DNA from: Kangiellaceae bacterium
GTDB taxonomy: Bacteria; Pseudomonadota; Gammaproteobacteria; Enterobacterales; Kangiellaceae
Length of the DNA: 64,000 nt
Reading direction: 5' to 3'
NCBI GenBank assembly: GCA_013373015.1
Contig: JABXIQ010000002.1
Span: forward strand, 62,001-126,000
Shown: in pieces, positions 1-9,956 of the stretch
Numbering within the stretch: the stretch's first letter is position 1
Layout: the number at the start of each line of letters is the position of its first letter
Position numbers and translations under genes: made by a program
Notes under the pieces: model-generated
Databases searched by the model: none
Told to the model about the DNA's origin: nothing
Seen by the model: only the letters and a program-made list of their open reading frames with translations

Positions 1-498
1 GACGTATCCTTGTGTACCTAGAAATGCTTCGGCATCTTCGCCTGAAAGTAGGGCTACCCACCATTCTATAAGTTCGTAGAAAGCGCTAAAAGCTAAGCAA
101 AAACAAATGGTTAGGAAATCCCTCCACCAGTTACCATTAACCACATTGTGTCTGATAAAGACTTCGCGGGCGATGATTGCGGGGATAAAACCTTGGGCAA
201 AATGGCCAACTTTGTCGTAGTTGTTACGTTCTGAACCCATCCATTCGGCAATGGTGTCGAATAGCGGCACTTCTGCGTAGGTGTAGTGGCCACCGATCAT
301 CAGAATAACGCAGTGGATCAATATTAGGACGTATGTGAGTTGGGTTAGCCTGAATTTGTGGTAGCTAATTGCCAAAATGATTAAGCCAATAATGGCGGGT
401 AGAACTTCTAGGAACCAAGTGAACTGATCTTTGGGGTTGATGGCTGACCATAGCAAAACGGCAAAAAATATCGTTAGCCAGATAACTTTTTTGAGCAT
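1..498 (-). CDS. DUF2238/YjdF-like integral membrane protein (partial, runs off the left edge)
   Basis: Reverse complement from ATG at 498 reads open to base 1: MLKKVIWLTIFFAVLLWSAINPKDQFTWFLEVLPAII...MIGGHYTYAEVPLFDTIAEWMGSERNNYDKVGHFAQGFIPAIIAREVFIRHNVV... Absent from the ORF track because it has no stop inside the window. Confidence 0.8.
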   Translation of the reverse strand, partial: MLKKVIWLTIFFAVLLWSAINPKDQFTWFLEVLPAIIGLIILAISYHKFRLTQLTYVLILIHCVILMIGGHYTYAEVPLFDTIAEWMGSERNNYDKVGHFAQGFIPAIIAREVFIRHNVVNGNWWRDFLTICFCLAFSAFYELIEWWVALLSGEDAEAFLGTQGYV

Positions 499-693
499 GA
501 TCACCTCTTCAATTGGTCTTTTTACAATTAAAAGTCTCATAAATCATACCTTAACTTAAAGTAAATTCTAACTTTAATCTCTAATTTTATGATAAATAAG
601 CAGTTTATTTTTTAATGTTTGTTAGTGCTAACTAACATTCGCTAAGTGTTTGTAAAAAAAGGACATTTTTCACATTTCTCATGCAAATTTGCC

Positions 694-722
694 TTGCAAA
701 AGTCATCTAAAATTCATATAGT
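694..722 (+). promoter_or_regulatory. Candidate sigma70 promoter of the mra/dcw operon
   Basis: TTGCAA (694-699), 17-bp spacer, TATAGT (717-722), directly upstream of the MraZ-type repeats. Confidence 0.6.
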
Positions 723-766
723 GTAGAGAAGTGGAGAAAAGTGTCGCAAAGTGGATCGTAGAGGAT
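721..766 (+). promoter_or_regulatory. MraZ-box array, GTG-containing direct repeats at 10-bp period
   Basis: gtgtagagaa/gtggagaaaa/gtgtcgcaaa/gtggatcgta/gaggat begin at 721, 731, 741, 751 and 761; matches the known repeat architecture bound by MraZ. Confidence 0.75.
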
Positions 767-799
767 CAATGATGATGAATACGAACACATTGCTTAAAA

Positions 800-935
800 G
801 TAAAATTATTGGGTGCCGCTAAGACAAGGCAAACGATAAAGAAAAAGCGCAGTTTAGTTCCCTAAATGAGCATTTTTCTTTTGAGGCTTAACGCAGTATT
901 AGCAATACCCAGAAATTGTTAACGAGTTAAATGGG
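800..935. repeat. Palindromic intergenic repeat family, copy A (in mraZ leader)
   Basis: Core AAAAAGCGCAGTTTAGTTCCCTAAATGAGCATTTTTC (844-878), flanked by imperfect inverted arms TTGGGTGCCGCTAA...TTAGCAATACCCAG; core shared with 40086-40112. Confidence 0.6.
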
Positions 936-949
936 GTTTAAGAACTAAA

Positions 950-1405
950 ATGTTCCGTGGCGCAAATGCAATCAATATGGACGCGAAAGGGCGTATCGCT
1001 ATTCCAGCGAAGTACCGTTCGCGTTTTGCTGATGTTTGCGCAAACCAAATCGTAGTAACCATTGACTTGTTTGACCCATGCCTATTACTTTTCCCGCTAC
1101 CCCACTGGGAACAACTCGAAGCAAAACTCGACACTTTCTCTAACACAGACCCTAATCAACGCCGGGTTAAGCGTATGTTGCTTGGTCATGCTTCTGAGCA
1201 TGAGATTGATAGCAACGGACGTATTTTACTTCCTCCTGTGTTGCGTGAATACGCACAACTTGAAAAAGAATTATTGTTAGCTGGTCAAGGCAAGACCTTC
1301 CAAATTTGGAATGAAGCTAACTGGCACAAGAAAATTGAGGATGATGTGGCGGCATTGACTGATGGGCCTTTGGATACTGAAACCTTACCGGATCTCGCTT
1401 TTTAG
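950..1405 (+). CDS. mraZ: Division/cell wall cluster transcriptional repressor MraZ
   Basis: 151 aa, MFRGANAINMDAKGRIAIPAKYR..., first gene of dcw cluster. Confidence 0.95.
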   Translation: MFRGANAINMDAKGRIAIPAKYRSRFADVCANQIVVTIDLFDPCLLLFPLPHWEQLEAKLDTFSNTDPNQRRVKRMLLGHASEHEIDSNGRILLPPVLREYAQLEKELLLAGQGKTFQIWNEANWHKKIEDDVAALTDGPLDTETLPDLAF

Positions 1406-1416
1406 GATTATCTAAG

Positions 1417-2352
1417 ATGGAACCACAAACGCAGCACGATGCAGTTCTCCTCGACGAAGCAGTGCAAGCACTGGTGATCGATCCGGATGGTAAATATATC
1501 GATTGTACTTTTGGGCGCGGCGGACACAGTCGCGCCGTTTTGGATCTACTGTCGGAAAAAGGTCGTTTACTGGCGTTTGACAAAGATCCGCAAGCGATTG
1601 AAGTCGCGAATAAATTAAAAGCAGAAGATAGTCGCTTTGATATAGAACACAACAGTTTTTCTCTTTTACAACAAGAGGTTACAGAACGTGGCTGGGCTGG
1701 CGAAATCACTGGTGTGTTGATGGATTTAGGGGTTTCGTCACCTCAGCTCGACCAAGCGGAGCGCGGCTTTAGCTTTATGAATGATGGTCCATTAGATATG
1801 CGTATGGATGTCACGCGCGGCCAAACTGCAGCGCAATGGGTTGCACAAACTGCAGAAGAAGATATGGCGTGGACCTTTAAGGCTTATGGTGAAGAGCGTT
1901 ATGCCAAGCGAATAGCCAGATCGATTGTGGAAAAACGTGCGCAAGCACCGATCAATCGTACCAAAGAGTTGGCGGATATTATTGCAGAAGCACATCCACG
2001 TTGGGAAAAGCATAAGCATCCTGCAACACGTTGTTTTCAGGCAATTCGTATCGCAGTTAACAGTGAGTTGGATGATTTAAAAAATACCTTAGAGCAAATT
2101 CTTGAGGTGTTGGAAGTCGGTGGCCGGATGGTAGTGATCAGCTTCCATTCGTTAGAAGACCGAATGGTAAAGCGCTTTATCCAACAACAAGAGCAAGGGC
2201 AAGATTTTCCAGCGGGCTTGCCAATTACTGATGAGATGATTAATCGTCGCATGAAGAAAGTGGGCAAGTTTGTTAAAGCTGGGCAAGAAGAGTTAGAGCG
2301 AAATAATCGTGCACGAAGTGCAGTGATGCGTGTAGCTGAAAAATTGGCATGA
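1417..2352 (+). CDS. rsmH: 16S rRNA (cytosine(1402)-N4)-methyltransferase
   Basis: HDAVLLDEAVQAL...DCTFGRGGHSRAVL; dcw position. Confidence 0.97.
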   Translation: MEPQTQHDAVLLDEAVQALVIDPDGKYIDCTFGRGGHSRAVLDLLSEKGRLLAFDKDPQAIEVANKLKAEDSRFDIEHNSFSLLQQEVTERGWAGEITGVLMDLGVSSPQLDQAERGFSFMNDGPLDMRMDVTRGQTAAQWVAQTAEEDMAWTFKAYGEERYAKRIARSIVEKRAQAPINRTKELADIIAEAHPRWEKHKHPATRCFQAIRIAVNSELDDLKNTLEQILEVLEVGGRMVVISFHSLEDRMVKRFIQQQEQGQDFPAGLPITDEMINRRMKKVGKFVKAGQEELERNNRARSAVMRVAEKLA

Positions 2353-2714
2353 GCAAGAATAATAGTAAAGCCAATAAAACTAATGAAACCAATAGCTTAT
2401 GGCCATTTTATAGTTTAATGGCAACCGTATTAAGACGCTTTGGTTTGATTTTGTTGGGAGCGTTGGTGGTTGTTTCGGCGGTGATGGTGGCCAATCAAAC
2501 TCATCAATATCGCCAAGCGACGATTGAATACAAACAGCTTCAAGATGAGCAAACGGCGTTGGACTTGCAATGGCAAAAGCTGAGTTTGGAGCAAAGTGCT
2601 TTATCGGAACACAGCCGCATCGAAACATTAGCGGAAAAAAAATTGAATATGAAACAGTTGGATCAAGAAAGTGAAGTGATATTAAACGAGCCAGCTGAAA
2701 AAAATAATTTATAG
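2349..2714 (+). CDS. ftsL: Cell division protein FtsL
   Basis: Small single-TM protein with coiled coil between rsmH and ftsI. Confidence 0.9.
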   Translation: MSKNNSKANKTNETNSLWPFYSLMATVLRRFGLILLGALVVVSAVMVANQTHQYRQATIEYKQLQDEQTALDLQWQKLSLEQSALSEHSRIETLAEKKLNMKQLDQESEVILNEPAEKNNL

Positions 2715-2744
2715 CAACAACGGAACAGGACCAATAGCAAAGCA

Positions 2745-4490
2745 ATGAAAAAGGTGCGTAACCGCAAAGTTAAAACAGTACCACTATGCACATGGCGTTA
2801 TTACACCATGTTAGTTGTGGTGTTGTTGGCTTTTGGCGCTTTAGTGACACGCGCGGCTTATTTGCAGGTTTTAAGTTCTGAAGATTTAACAAAGGCGGGT
2901 GAGTCACGTTCGGTACGTGTTAAAGGTATCTCCTCACATCGTGGGTTAATTGTTGATCGTAATGGTGAAGAGTTGGCACGTTCGGTGCCCATCGAGTCGG
3001 TATGGCTTGATCCACAGACATTACTAACAAATCCTAAAGTGTTACAAAGTAAAGAATGGAAAGGTTTTGCCGCGGCCTTAAAGCGTGATGAAGCAGAGCT
3101 TAATCAATGGGTACAAGATCGTGCCAGCCGCCGCTTTGTTTGGTTAGAGCGTCAGCTTGATCCTAATGTTTCTTTATATATCAAGCGCTTAAACATCAAA
3201 GGCGTGAATTTCAAAACCGAATACCGCCGTTATTACCCAAGTGCGGAAGTGGCTGCACATGTGGTGGGTTTTACCGGTATTGATGATAAAGGTTTAGAAG
3301 GTGTTGAGCGCGCTTTTGATAATTTCTTAACGGGGCAACCGGGTAAAGAAAAAGTCGTTGTAGATTTGTATCGTCGTGTGGTCGAAGAGCGTGGCGTGTT
3401 GGCAGAAGCCGAGCAGGGCAATGATTTACAACTGAGTATTGATTCGCGTATTCAAGCAACGGCCTATAAAGAATTAAAAGAAGCGGTCATTAAAAATGGC
3501 GCAAAAGGTGGTTCAGTTGTTGTAGTGGATATAGAAACTGGCGAAGTATTAGCAATGGCCAGTCAGCCTTCTTTTAATCCAAACCGTACTGACAGTCGTT
3601 TGCCAGAATTAACGCGTAATCGTTCAATTACTGATTTGTTTGAGCCGGGTTCAACGGTGAAGCCACTAACGGTAGTCAGCGGTTTAGCGAGCGGCAAATT
3701 TAATGCTAACTCTAAAATTGATACTTCACCTGGTCGCATGAAATTAGGTTATGGAACTGTGCGTGACCATCGCAATTATGGTGTGTTAGATCTTGATGGC
3801 ATTATCAAAAAATCAAGCAACATGGGTGTTGCTAAAATAGCTCTTGAGTTAACCGATCAAGAATTTTTAAGCACTTTATATAACGTGGGTTTCGGTGTGA
3901 ATACAGGATTAGGTATCCAAGGTGAATCTGATGGTATTCTAAATCCTCGTGATAATTGGTCTGCGCATGAAAAAGCAACATTTTCATACGGTTACGGTTT
4001 TATGGTCAGTCCTGTTCAGTTAGCACAAGCCTATACGATTATTGGTGCAGGCGGCATTAAACGTCCATTAACTTTGCTTAAGCGCAGTGACGATCAAGAA
4101 ATTGAAGAGCAATCAGTCATCAAGCCTGAAATCGCACATGCGGTGGTACGCATGATGGAAGAAGTGGTGGCGCAAGGCGGCACTGGTACCAAAGCTAAAG
4201 TCAATGGTTACCGCGTGGCGGGTAAAACAGGAACAACCCGTAAAGCAGAGCGCGGCGGTTATGGTGATGAATACGTTACCGTTTTTGCAGGTTTAGTTCC
4301 AGCGACCAATCCTAAGTTTGCGATTGTGGTCATGGTCGATGAGCCTGCTGGCGACAGCTACTATGGCGGTACGGTTTCAGCGCCAGTTTTCTCAAAAGTT
4401 GCCACTAAAGCGCTGCATCTGATGAATGTTGCGCCAGATAATAAAACTCCTGCAATTGCTGTGGCGGGACAGGGAGTTGCTCATGACTAA
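2745..4490 (+). CDS. ftsI: Peptidoglycan transpeptidase PBP3
   Basis: SSNMGVAKIALEL, GTTRKAERGGYGDEYVTVFAGLVPA motifs; 581 aa. Confidence 0.97.
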   Translation: MKKVRNRKVKTVPLCTWRYYTMLVVVLLAFGALVTRAAYLQVLSSEDLTKAGESRSVRVKGISSHRGLIVDRNGEELARSVPIESVWLDPQTLLTNPKVLQSKEWKGFAAALKRDEAELNQWVQDRASRRFVWLERQLDPNVSLYIKRLNIKGVNFKTEYRRYYPSAEVAAHVVGFTGIDDKGLEGVERAFDNFLTGQPGKEKVVVDLYRRVVEERGVLAEAEQGNDLQLSIDSRIQATAYKELKEAVIKNGAKGGSVVVVDIETGEVLAMASQPSFNPNRTDSRLPELTRNRSITDLFEPGSTVKPLTVVSGLASGKFNANSKIDTSPGRMKLGYGTVRDHRNYGVLDLDGIIKKSSNMGVAKIALELTDQEFLSTLYNVGFGVNTGLGIQGESDGILNPRDNWSAHEKATFSYGYGFMVSPVQLAQAYTIIGAGGIKRPLTLLKRSDDQEIEEQSVIKPEIAHAVVRMMEEVVAQGGTGTKAKVNGYRVAGKTGTTRKAERGGYGDEYVTVFAGLVPATNPKFAIVVMVDEPAGDSYYGGTVSAPVFSKVATKALHLMNVAPDNKTPAIAVAGQGVAHD

Positions 4491-6117
4491 TCTGCAGACA
4501 ACTCACAGCAATAGTGCAATAAGCGTAAAATCTATTTCGTTGGTGAAATTGATTAAACCGTTTGTTGACAAAAATGACCTAGAGCAAGTTGAAAAGCATT
4601 GCGCAGACATTAATGTAAGTGGCTTACAGCTTGATAATCGTCAGCTGAAAAGTGGTGATGGATTTGTAGCTTATCAAGGTCATGCAAATGATGGCCGTAA
4701 CTATATTAAACAAGCCATCGAGTCAGGTGCGAGCGTAGTTCTTGCCGAAAAAGAACAATTAGAAAATATATTAATAAAGCAAAACCTTCTGCTTAATGAC
4801 AACCAGCAGGCAAAAGCTCCTATCTATTTGGTACAAAATGGAGCTGTCATGGTTCCAGTGATTGCTATACAAGACTTAGCTAACAAAGTGAGTGCTATAG
4901 CTGCACGCCTTTATCGCAACCCAACAAAAAAAATGTCTGTGATAGGCGTGACTGGAACTAATGGCAAAACGAGTTGCTGTTATCTTATTGCACAAGCATT
5001 AGAGTTTTTACAACACAAAACATTAATGTTAAGCACGATTGGTAACGGTAATGTTAATCAAGGTGATGTGTCAAAATTACAAGCAACTGCCAATACCACT
5101 CCTGATGCAATAGCCGTTCAGCAATTAGCCGCAGATTATCTGGCTCAACAGAATAACTACATGACTATGGAAGTTTCTTCACATGGTTTGCAGCAAGGGC
5201 GTGTTGCTGCGGTCAATTATAAAGTCGCAGTATTTACCAATCTCAGCCAAGACCATTTGGATTATCATGGTGATATGGAGTCTTACTTCCAAGCAAAGCG
5301 TGATTTGTTTGTTTCTGAAAGCCTTCAAGCTGTAGTAATTAATGCTGATGATGAATATGGCCGTCGATTACTCAATGATACTGAAATTAAATGCAGAAAA
5401 ATTGCTTTTAGTACCGCAGGGATCAATTCAACAATCAGCGCGAATGATTGGTTAGTTGCAAGTGATGCAGAGTTTACCATGCAGGGTATTAATGCTGCTT
5501 TGCAAACCCCTTGGGGCAATGGTCGCGTGCACTCAAGCTTGTTAGGTGATTTTAATTTATCTAATTTATTAGCGGTTGCAGGTGTTCTTGGTGCGTTAAT
5601 TGGCGATATAAACAAGTGGATCGTTGCTTTGAATGCAGCCAAGGCTGTACCGGGTCGTATGCATAAATTCCAAGTTGCTAATAAAGCAACTGTGGTGGTG
5701 GATTATGCGCATACGCCTGATGCATTGGAAAAATCTTTGATAACACTGCGTCGTCACAGCAAAGGTGATTTATGGTGCATCTTTGGTTGTGGCGGTGATC
5801 GCGATAACAGTAAACGTGCACTTATGGGTAAAGCTGCAGAACAATATTCCGATAAAGTGATTATTACTGATGATAATCCTCGTAACGAGCAAGCCGCAGC
5901 AATCGTTGACATGATCCGCAAGGGTATGCATGACACTGACATTCCTTATATTGCTAAGCGTTTAGATGCCATAGATTTTGCATTAAAAAACGCACAGGCG
6001 AGCGATATGATCTTGGTGGCAGGTAAAGGCCATGAGGATTATCAGCAGATTGGTAATGAAAAATTACATTACAGTGATTTAGAAACGGTACAACAGTTAA
6101 TGGAGGTTGCGGCATGA
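4483..6117 (+). CDS. murE: UDP-MurNAc-L-Ala-D-Glu:meso-DAP ligase
   Basis: GVTGTNGKTSCCYLIAQ, DNPRNE DAP motif; probable start ATG 4483 overlapping the ftsI end. Confidence 0.96.
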   Translation: MTNLQTTHSNSAISVKSISLVKLIKPFVDKNDLEQVEKHCADINVSGLQLDNRQLKSGDGFVAYQGHANDGRNYIKQAIESGASVVLAEKEQLENILIKQNLLLNDNQQAKAPIYLVQNGAVMVPVIAIQDLANKVSAIAARLYRNPTKKMSVIGVTGTNGKTSCCYLIAQALEFLQHKTLMLSTIGNGNVNQGDVSKLQATANTTPDAIAVQQLAADYLAQQNNYMTMEVSSHGLQQGRVAAVNYKVAVFTNLSQDHLDYHGDMESYFQAKRDLFVSESLQAVVINADDEYGRRLLNDTEIKCRKIAFSTAGINSTISANDWLVASDAEFTMQGINAALQTPWGNGRVHSSLLGDFNLSNLLAVAGVLGALIGDINKWIVALNAAKAVPGRMHKFQVANKATVVVDYAHTPDALEKSLITLRRHSKGDLWCIFGCGGDRDNSKRALMGKAAEQYSDKVIITDDNPRNEQAAAIVDMIRKGMHDTDIPYIAKRLDAIDFALKNAQASDMILVAGKGHEDYQQIGNEKLHYSDLETVQQLMEVAA

Positions 6118-7514
6118 TTCCATTAACGCTAGAAACAATTGCAACAATCACTGGCGGTCAATTAGTGGGAGATAATCTTACGATACAAGGACTGGTTACA
6201 GATAGTCGAGCACAAAATATGCAAGGATTATTTGTAGCTTTGGTCGGTGAGAAGTTTGATGCCCATCAATTTATCCATCAAGCGCAAGACAATGGTGCTA
6301 TTGCATTATTAGTTTCAAAAGCAGTAACTAGCTCATTGCCGCAGATTGTTGTAGAAAATTCAGAGCAAGCCTTAGGCAAAATTGCTGCTTACGTTCGCCA
6401 GCAAGTTAATCCAAAAGTGATTGGTATCACAGGTAGCGCAGGAAAAACCAGCGTTAAAGAAATGGTTGCTAGTATCTTGCGCGTGTATAGCCATGATGAT
6501 GGAAAAGTATTGGCCACCAAAGGCAATTTCAATAATCACATCGGTGTGCCTTTGACTTTATTAGAGCTTACTCAGCAGCATGAGTTTGCAGTGATTGAGA
6601 TGGGCGCTAATCATAAGGGTGAAATAGCCTATACCGCACATCTTGCGAAGCCCGATACAAGTGCCATTAATAATGTTGAAGCTGCTCATATTGAAGGATT
6701 CGGTTCAATTGAAGGTGTAGCCGAAGCAAAATCTGAAATTTATGAAGCTTTATCAAGTTCAGGTACTGCTGTAATCAATTTAGATTGTGAGTTTGCACGC
6801 GATTGGCAAAAGCAGTTTGAATATCTACATAAAGTAACAGTATCTCGCCATAAAAATGCCCAATTCACCGCACATAATTGTCACCTCAATCAACAAAGTC
6901 AGGTGGAATTTATGTTGCAACATGAGAATGATGGCTGTAGTCAAAGCGTAGCAATATGTTTGCCGACGCCAGGTATGCATAACGTGTCAAATGCTTTGGT
7001 CGCTGCAGCATTAGCACATAGCGTTGGTGTAGATATGGAATCCATTCAGATGGGTTTACAGTCAGTTGCATCAGTAAAGGGCCGATTGAATGTACACCAA
7101 ACGACGAATGGCATAACGCTAATTGATGATACTTATAACGCCAGTGTTGGATCGGTTAAAGCTGCGATTGACTATTTGGCTAGTTTAGCTGGACATAAAT
7201 TATTAGTGCTCGGAGATATGGCTGAGTTGGGCGTTGATTCGGATAAGTACCATTTTGAAGTAGGTGCTTATGCTCAAGAAAAAAATATTGATCAACTATT
7301 TGTCTGGGGAACTTTTGTTCAACATACAGTAAAAGCATTTGGTGAAAATGCTCGTTTATTTGAACAGAAAGAGCAATTAGTTGAAGCCATTAAAAGTGAT
7401 ATATCACTACAAAATGTTTTAGTAAAAGGTTCGCGCAGTGCTCGTATGGAACAGGTAGTAGAAGCGTTACTCGAAAATGATAAAGAAAACCGTGAGGGGG
7501 TAGGCTCATGCTAA
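6114..7514 (+). CDS. murF: UDP-MurNAc-tripeptide:D-Ala-D-Ala ligase
   Basis: [35 protein letters not shown]. Confidence 0.96.
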   Translation: MIPLTLETIATITGGQLVGDNLTIQGLVTDSRAQNMQGLFVALVGEKFDAHQFIHQAQDNGAIALLVSKAVTSSLPQIVVENSEQALGKIAAYVRQQVNPKVIGITGSAGKTSVKEMVASILRVYSHDDGKVLATKGNFNNHIGVPLTLLELTQQHEFAVIEMGANHKGEIAYTAHLAKPDTSAINNVEAAHIEGFGSIEGVAEAKSEIYEALSSSGTAVINLDCEFARDWQKQFEYLHKVTVSRHKNAQFTAHNCHLNQQSQVEFMLQHENDGCSQSVAICLPTPGMHNVSNALVAAALAHSVGVDMESIQMGLQSVASVKGRLNVHQTTNGITLIDDTYNASVGSVKAAIDYLASLAGHKLLVLGDMAELGVDSDKYHFEVGAYAQEKNIDQLFVWGTFVQHTVKAFGENARLFEQKEQLVEAIKSDISLQNVLVKGSRSARMEQVVEALLENDKENREGVGSC

Positions 7515-8587
7515 CGTGGTTGGCTGATTATTTATCGCAATATTATTCTGGATTTAACCTGTTCCAATATTTGACTATGCGTTCAATTTTAAGCGTCATT
7601 ACCGCCTTGGGTATTTCTTTATTAGTGGGTCCTAGCATGATCCGAAAATTAAGTAGTTATCAGATTGGTCAAACGGTACGTGACGATGGACCGCAAACAC
7701 ACTTGGTTAAGGCGGGTACTCCAACGATGGGTGGAGCATTAATTATTTTAGCCATTGCTTTTAGTTCATTAATGTGGGGACAACTGGACAATCGCTATTT
7801 GTGGGTAGCATTAGTAGCAATTGTAGGTTTTGGCTTAGTAGGCTTAGCAGATGATTACATCAAATTAGTGCGCAAAGATCCAAAAGGTTTGATTGCGCGT
7901 TGGAAGTATTTTTGGCAGTCGCTGTTGGGTGCTGGAATTGCCATTTATTTGTTCTATACGGCATCACCAGTTGAAACACAATTGTTAGTGCCGTTCTTAA
8001 AAGATGTGATGCCGCAACTCGGTTTGATGTTCGTATTTATGGCTTATTTTGTCATTGTGGGTACAAGTAACGCGGTGAACTTAACTGATGGTTTAGATGG
8101 TTTAGCAATACTACCGACGGTTTTAGTGGCCGGCGGTTTAGGTATTTTTGCCTACCTCACAGGTAACCAGGTTTTCTCAGAATATTTGCAAATTCCATAC
8201 ATTAATGGTGTTGGCGAGTTAGTGATTTTCTGTGCTGCGATTGTTGGTGCAGGCTTAGGCTTCTTGTGGTTTAACACCTATCCAGCGCAAGTATTTATGG
8301 GTGACGTAGGTGCTTTGGGCTTGGGTGCAGCGTTAGGTGCTGTAGCTGTCATGGTGCGCCAAGAATTAGTGTTATTCATTATGGGTGGTGTTTTTGTTAT
8401 AGAAACTGTTTCAGTGATTCTACAAGTTGCATCGTTCAAATTGACAGGGAAAAGAATTTTTAGAATGGCGCCATTACATCATCACTATGAATTAAAAGGC
8501 TGGCCGGAGCCGCGAGTCATCGTTCGCTTTTGGATAATCTCGGTGATATTAGTATTAATTGGTTTAGCGACATTAAAAATTCGCTAA
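7508..8587 (+). CDS. mraY: Phospho-MurNAc-pentapeptide transferase
   Basis: [44 protein letters not shown]. Confidence 0.97.
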   Translation: MLTWLADYLSQYYSGFNLFQYLTMRSILSVITALGISLLVGPSMIRKLSSYQIGQTVRDDGPQTHLVKAGTPTMGGALIILAIAFSSLMWGQLDNRYLWVALVAIVGFGLVGLADDYIKLVRKDPKGLIARWKYFWQSLLGAGIAIYLFYTASPVETQLLVPFLKDVMPQLGLMFVFMAYFVIVGTSNAVNLTDGLDGLAILPTVLVAGGLGIFAYLTGNQVFSEYLQIPYINGVGELVIFCAAIVGAGLGFLWFNTYPAQVFMGDVGALGLGAALGAVAVMVRQELVLFIMGGVFVIETVSVILQVASFKLTGKRIFRMAPLHHHYELKGWPEPRVIVRFWIISVILVLIGLATLKIR

Positions 8588-8618
8588 AGAAAGTGTAAAC
8601 GTAAAACATTGGATTGAA

Positions 8619-9956
8619 ATGTTAGCAATGAAAGTAAATGAAATAGCAGAAAGAAATCGCTTAATTATCGGTTTAGGTCAAACCGGTTTGGCGGTTGCAC
8701 GCTATTTATTTGCTAAAAATTTGCCGTTTAAAGTGATGGACAGTCGCTACCAACAACATAGTGATCAGGTGTCTGGTAAAGAGGCATTATTAGCGTTTGC
8801 GCCTGATGCCTTGTTGGTATGGAATGGCGACTTGATGAAAGATTTTGATCAATTGGTAGTAAGTCCTGGAGTGGCTGTGGCAACTCCAGAAATTGCTGAA
8901 GCAAAACAATTTGGCATTGAAATTGTCGGTGATATTGAACTGTTTGCTCAGGCAGTAACGATTCCAGTTATCGCTATTACAGGTTCTAATGGAAAAAGCA
9001 CCGTAACAGAATTGGTTGGCAAGTTAATTGATGCCAGTGGTAAAAAAGCCTTGATCGGTGGAAATATTGGCTTGCCTGCGCTGGAATTGTTAGACAAAGA
9101 GGGTGATATTGCGGTACTGGAATTATCGAGTTTTCAACTCGAAACAACCGATAGCTTGCAGCCAGTTGCGGCAACAATTCTCAATGTAAGTGAAGACCAT
9201 TTAGATCGCTATCAAAGCTATCAAGATTATATTGAAGCTAAGAAACGTGTTTATCGTAATGCAAGAACTCTTATTGTTAATCTTGATGATAACAATACTT
9301 GGATGATCGGCCGCAATATTATGAGTTTTGGGCTCAAAGATTGTGATTGGCAGGTTGATGTTGAAAACCAAGTAATTAAACATAATGGTATAGAAGTAAT
9401 TGCAATATCAGATCTAACATTGCAAGGAACGCATAATGCATTGAATGTTGCAGCAGCTTTAGCGTTAATAGATGCGGCTGGAGTTGTAATCAACGATGCG
9501 GTACTTGATGCGGCCAAGTCATATCAAGGTTTAGCACATCGTTGCCAATTAGTTGCGCTAATCCGAGGTGTGACTTATATCAATGACTCAAAAGCTACTA
9601 ATGTGGGAGCAACAGTTGCTGCCATTGAAAGTTTTTCACCAAGTTTTGCCAGCAATATAATTTTGATAGCTGGTGGTGATGCAAAAGGTGCAGATTTATC
9701 GCCTTTGAAGTCAATTATTAATAACAATCTAAAAGCACTAATTACGTTCGGTAAAGATGGAGATGCGATTGCAGATTTAGCAGTTTCTATCGAACCTTAT
9801 AAAGTGGCTAATTTACAACAAGCTGTTCAACAAGCAGATAAGTTAGCGCAAGCTGGCGATTTGGTCTTGTTGTCACCAGCATGTGCAAGTTTAGATATGT
9901 TTACCAATTATATGCAGCGCGGAGAAATGTTCGCGCGCTATGTGGAGGCGTTATGA
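8619..9956 (+). CDS. murD: UDP-MurNAc-L-alanine:D-glutamate ligase
   Basis: ITGSNGKSTVTELVGKL, INDSKATNVGATVAAI. Confidence 0.96.
   Translation: MLAMKVNEIAERNRLIIGLGQTGLAVARYLFAKNLPFKVMDSRYQQHSDQVSGKEALLAFAPDALLVWNGDLMKDFDQLVVSPGVAVATPEIAEAKQFGIEIVGDIELFAQAVTIPVIAITGSNGKSTVTELVGKLIDASGKKALIGGNIGLPALELLDKEGDIAVLELSSFQLETTDSLQPVAATILNVSEDHLDRYQSYQDYIEAKKRVYRNARTLIVNLDDNNTWMIGRNIMSFGLKDCDWQVDVENQVIKHNGIEVIAISDLTLQGTHNALNVAAALALIDAAGVVINDAVLDAAKSYQGLAHRCQLVALIRGVTYINDSKATNVGATVAAIESFSPSFASNIILIAGGDAKGADLSPLKSIINNNLKALITFGKDGDAIADLAVSIEPYKVANLQQAVQQADKLAQAGDLVLLSPACASLDMFTNYMQRGEMFARYVEAL

Noticed and set aside
1317-1709. 130-aa minus-strand ORF across mraZ-rsmH.
   Set aside because: Antisense shadow ORF spanning two conserved genes; no SD or domain.
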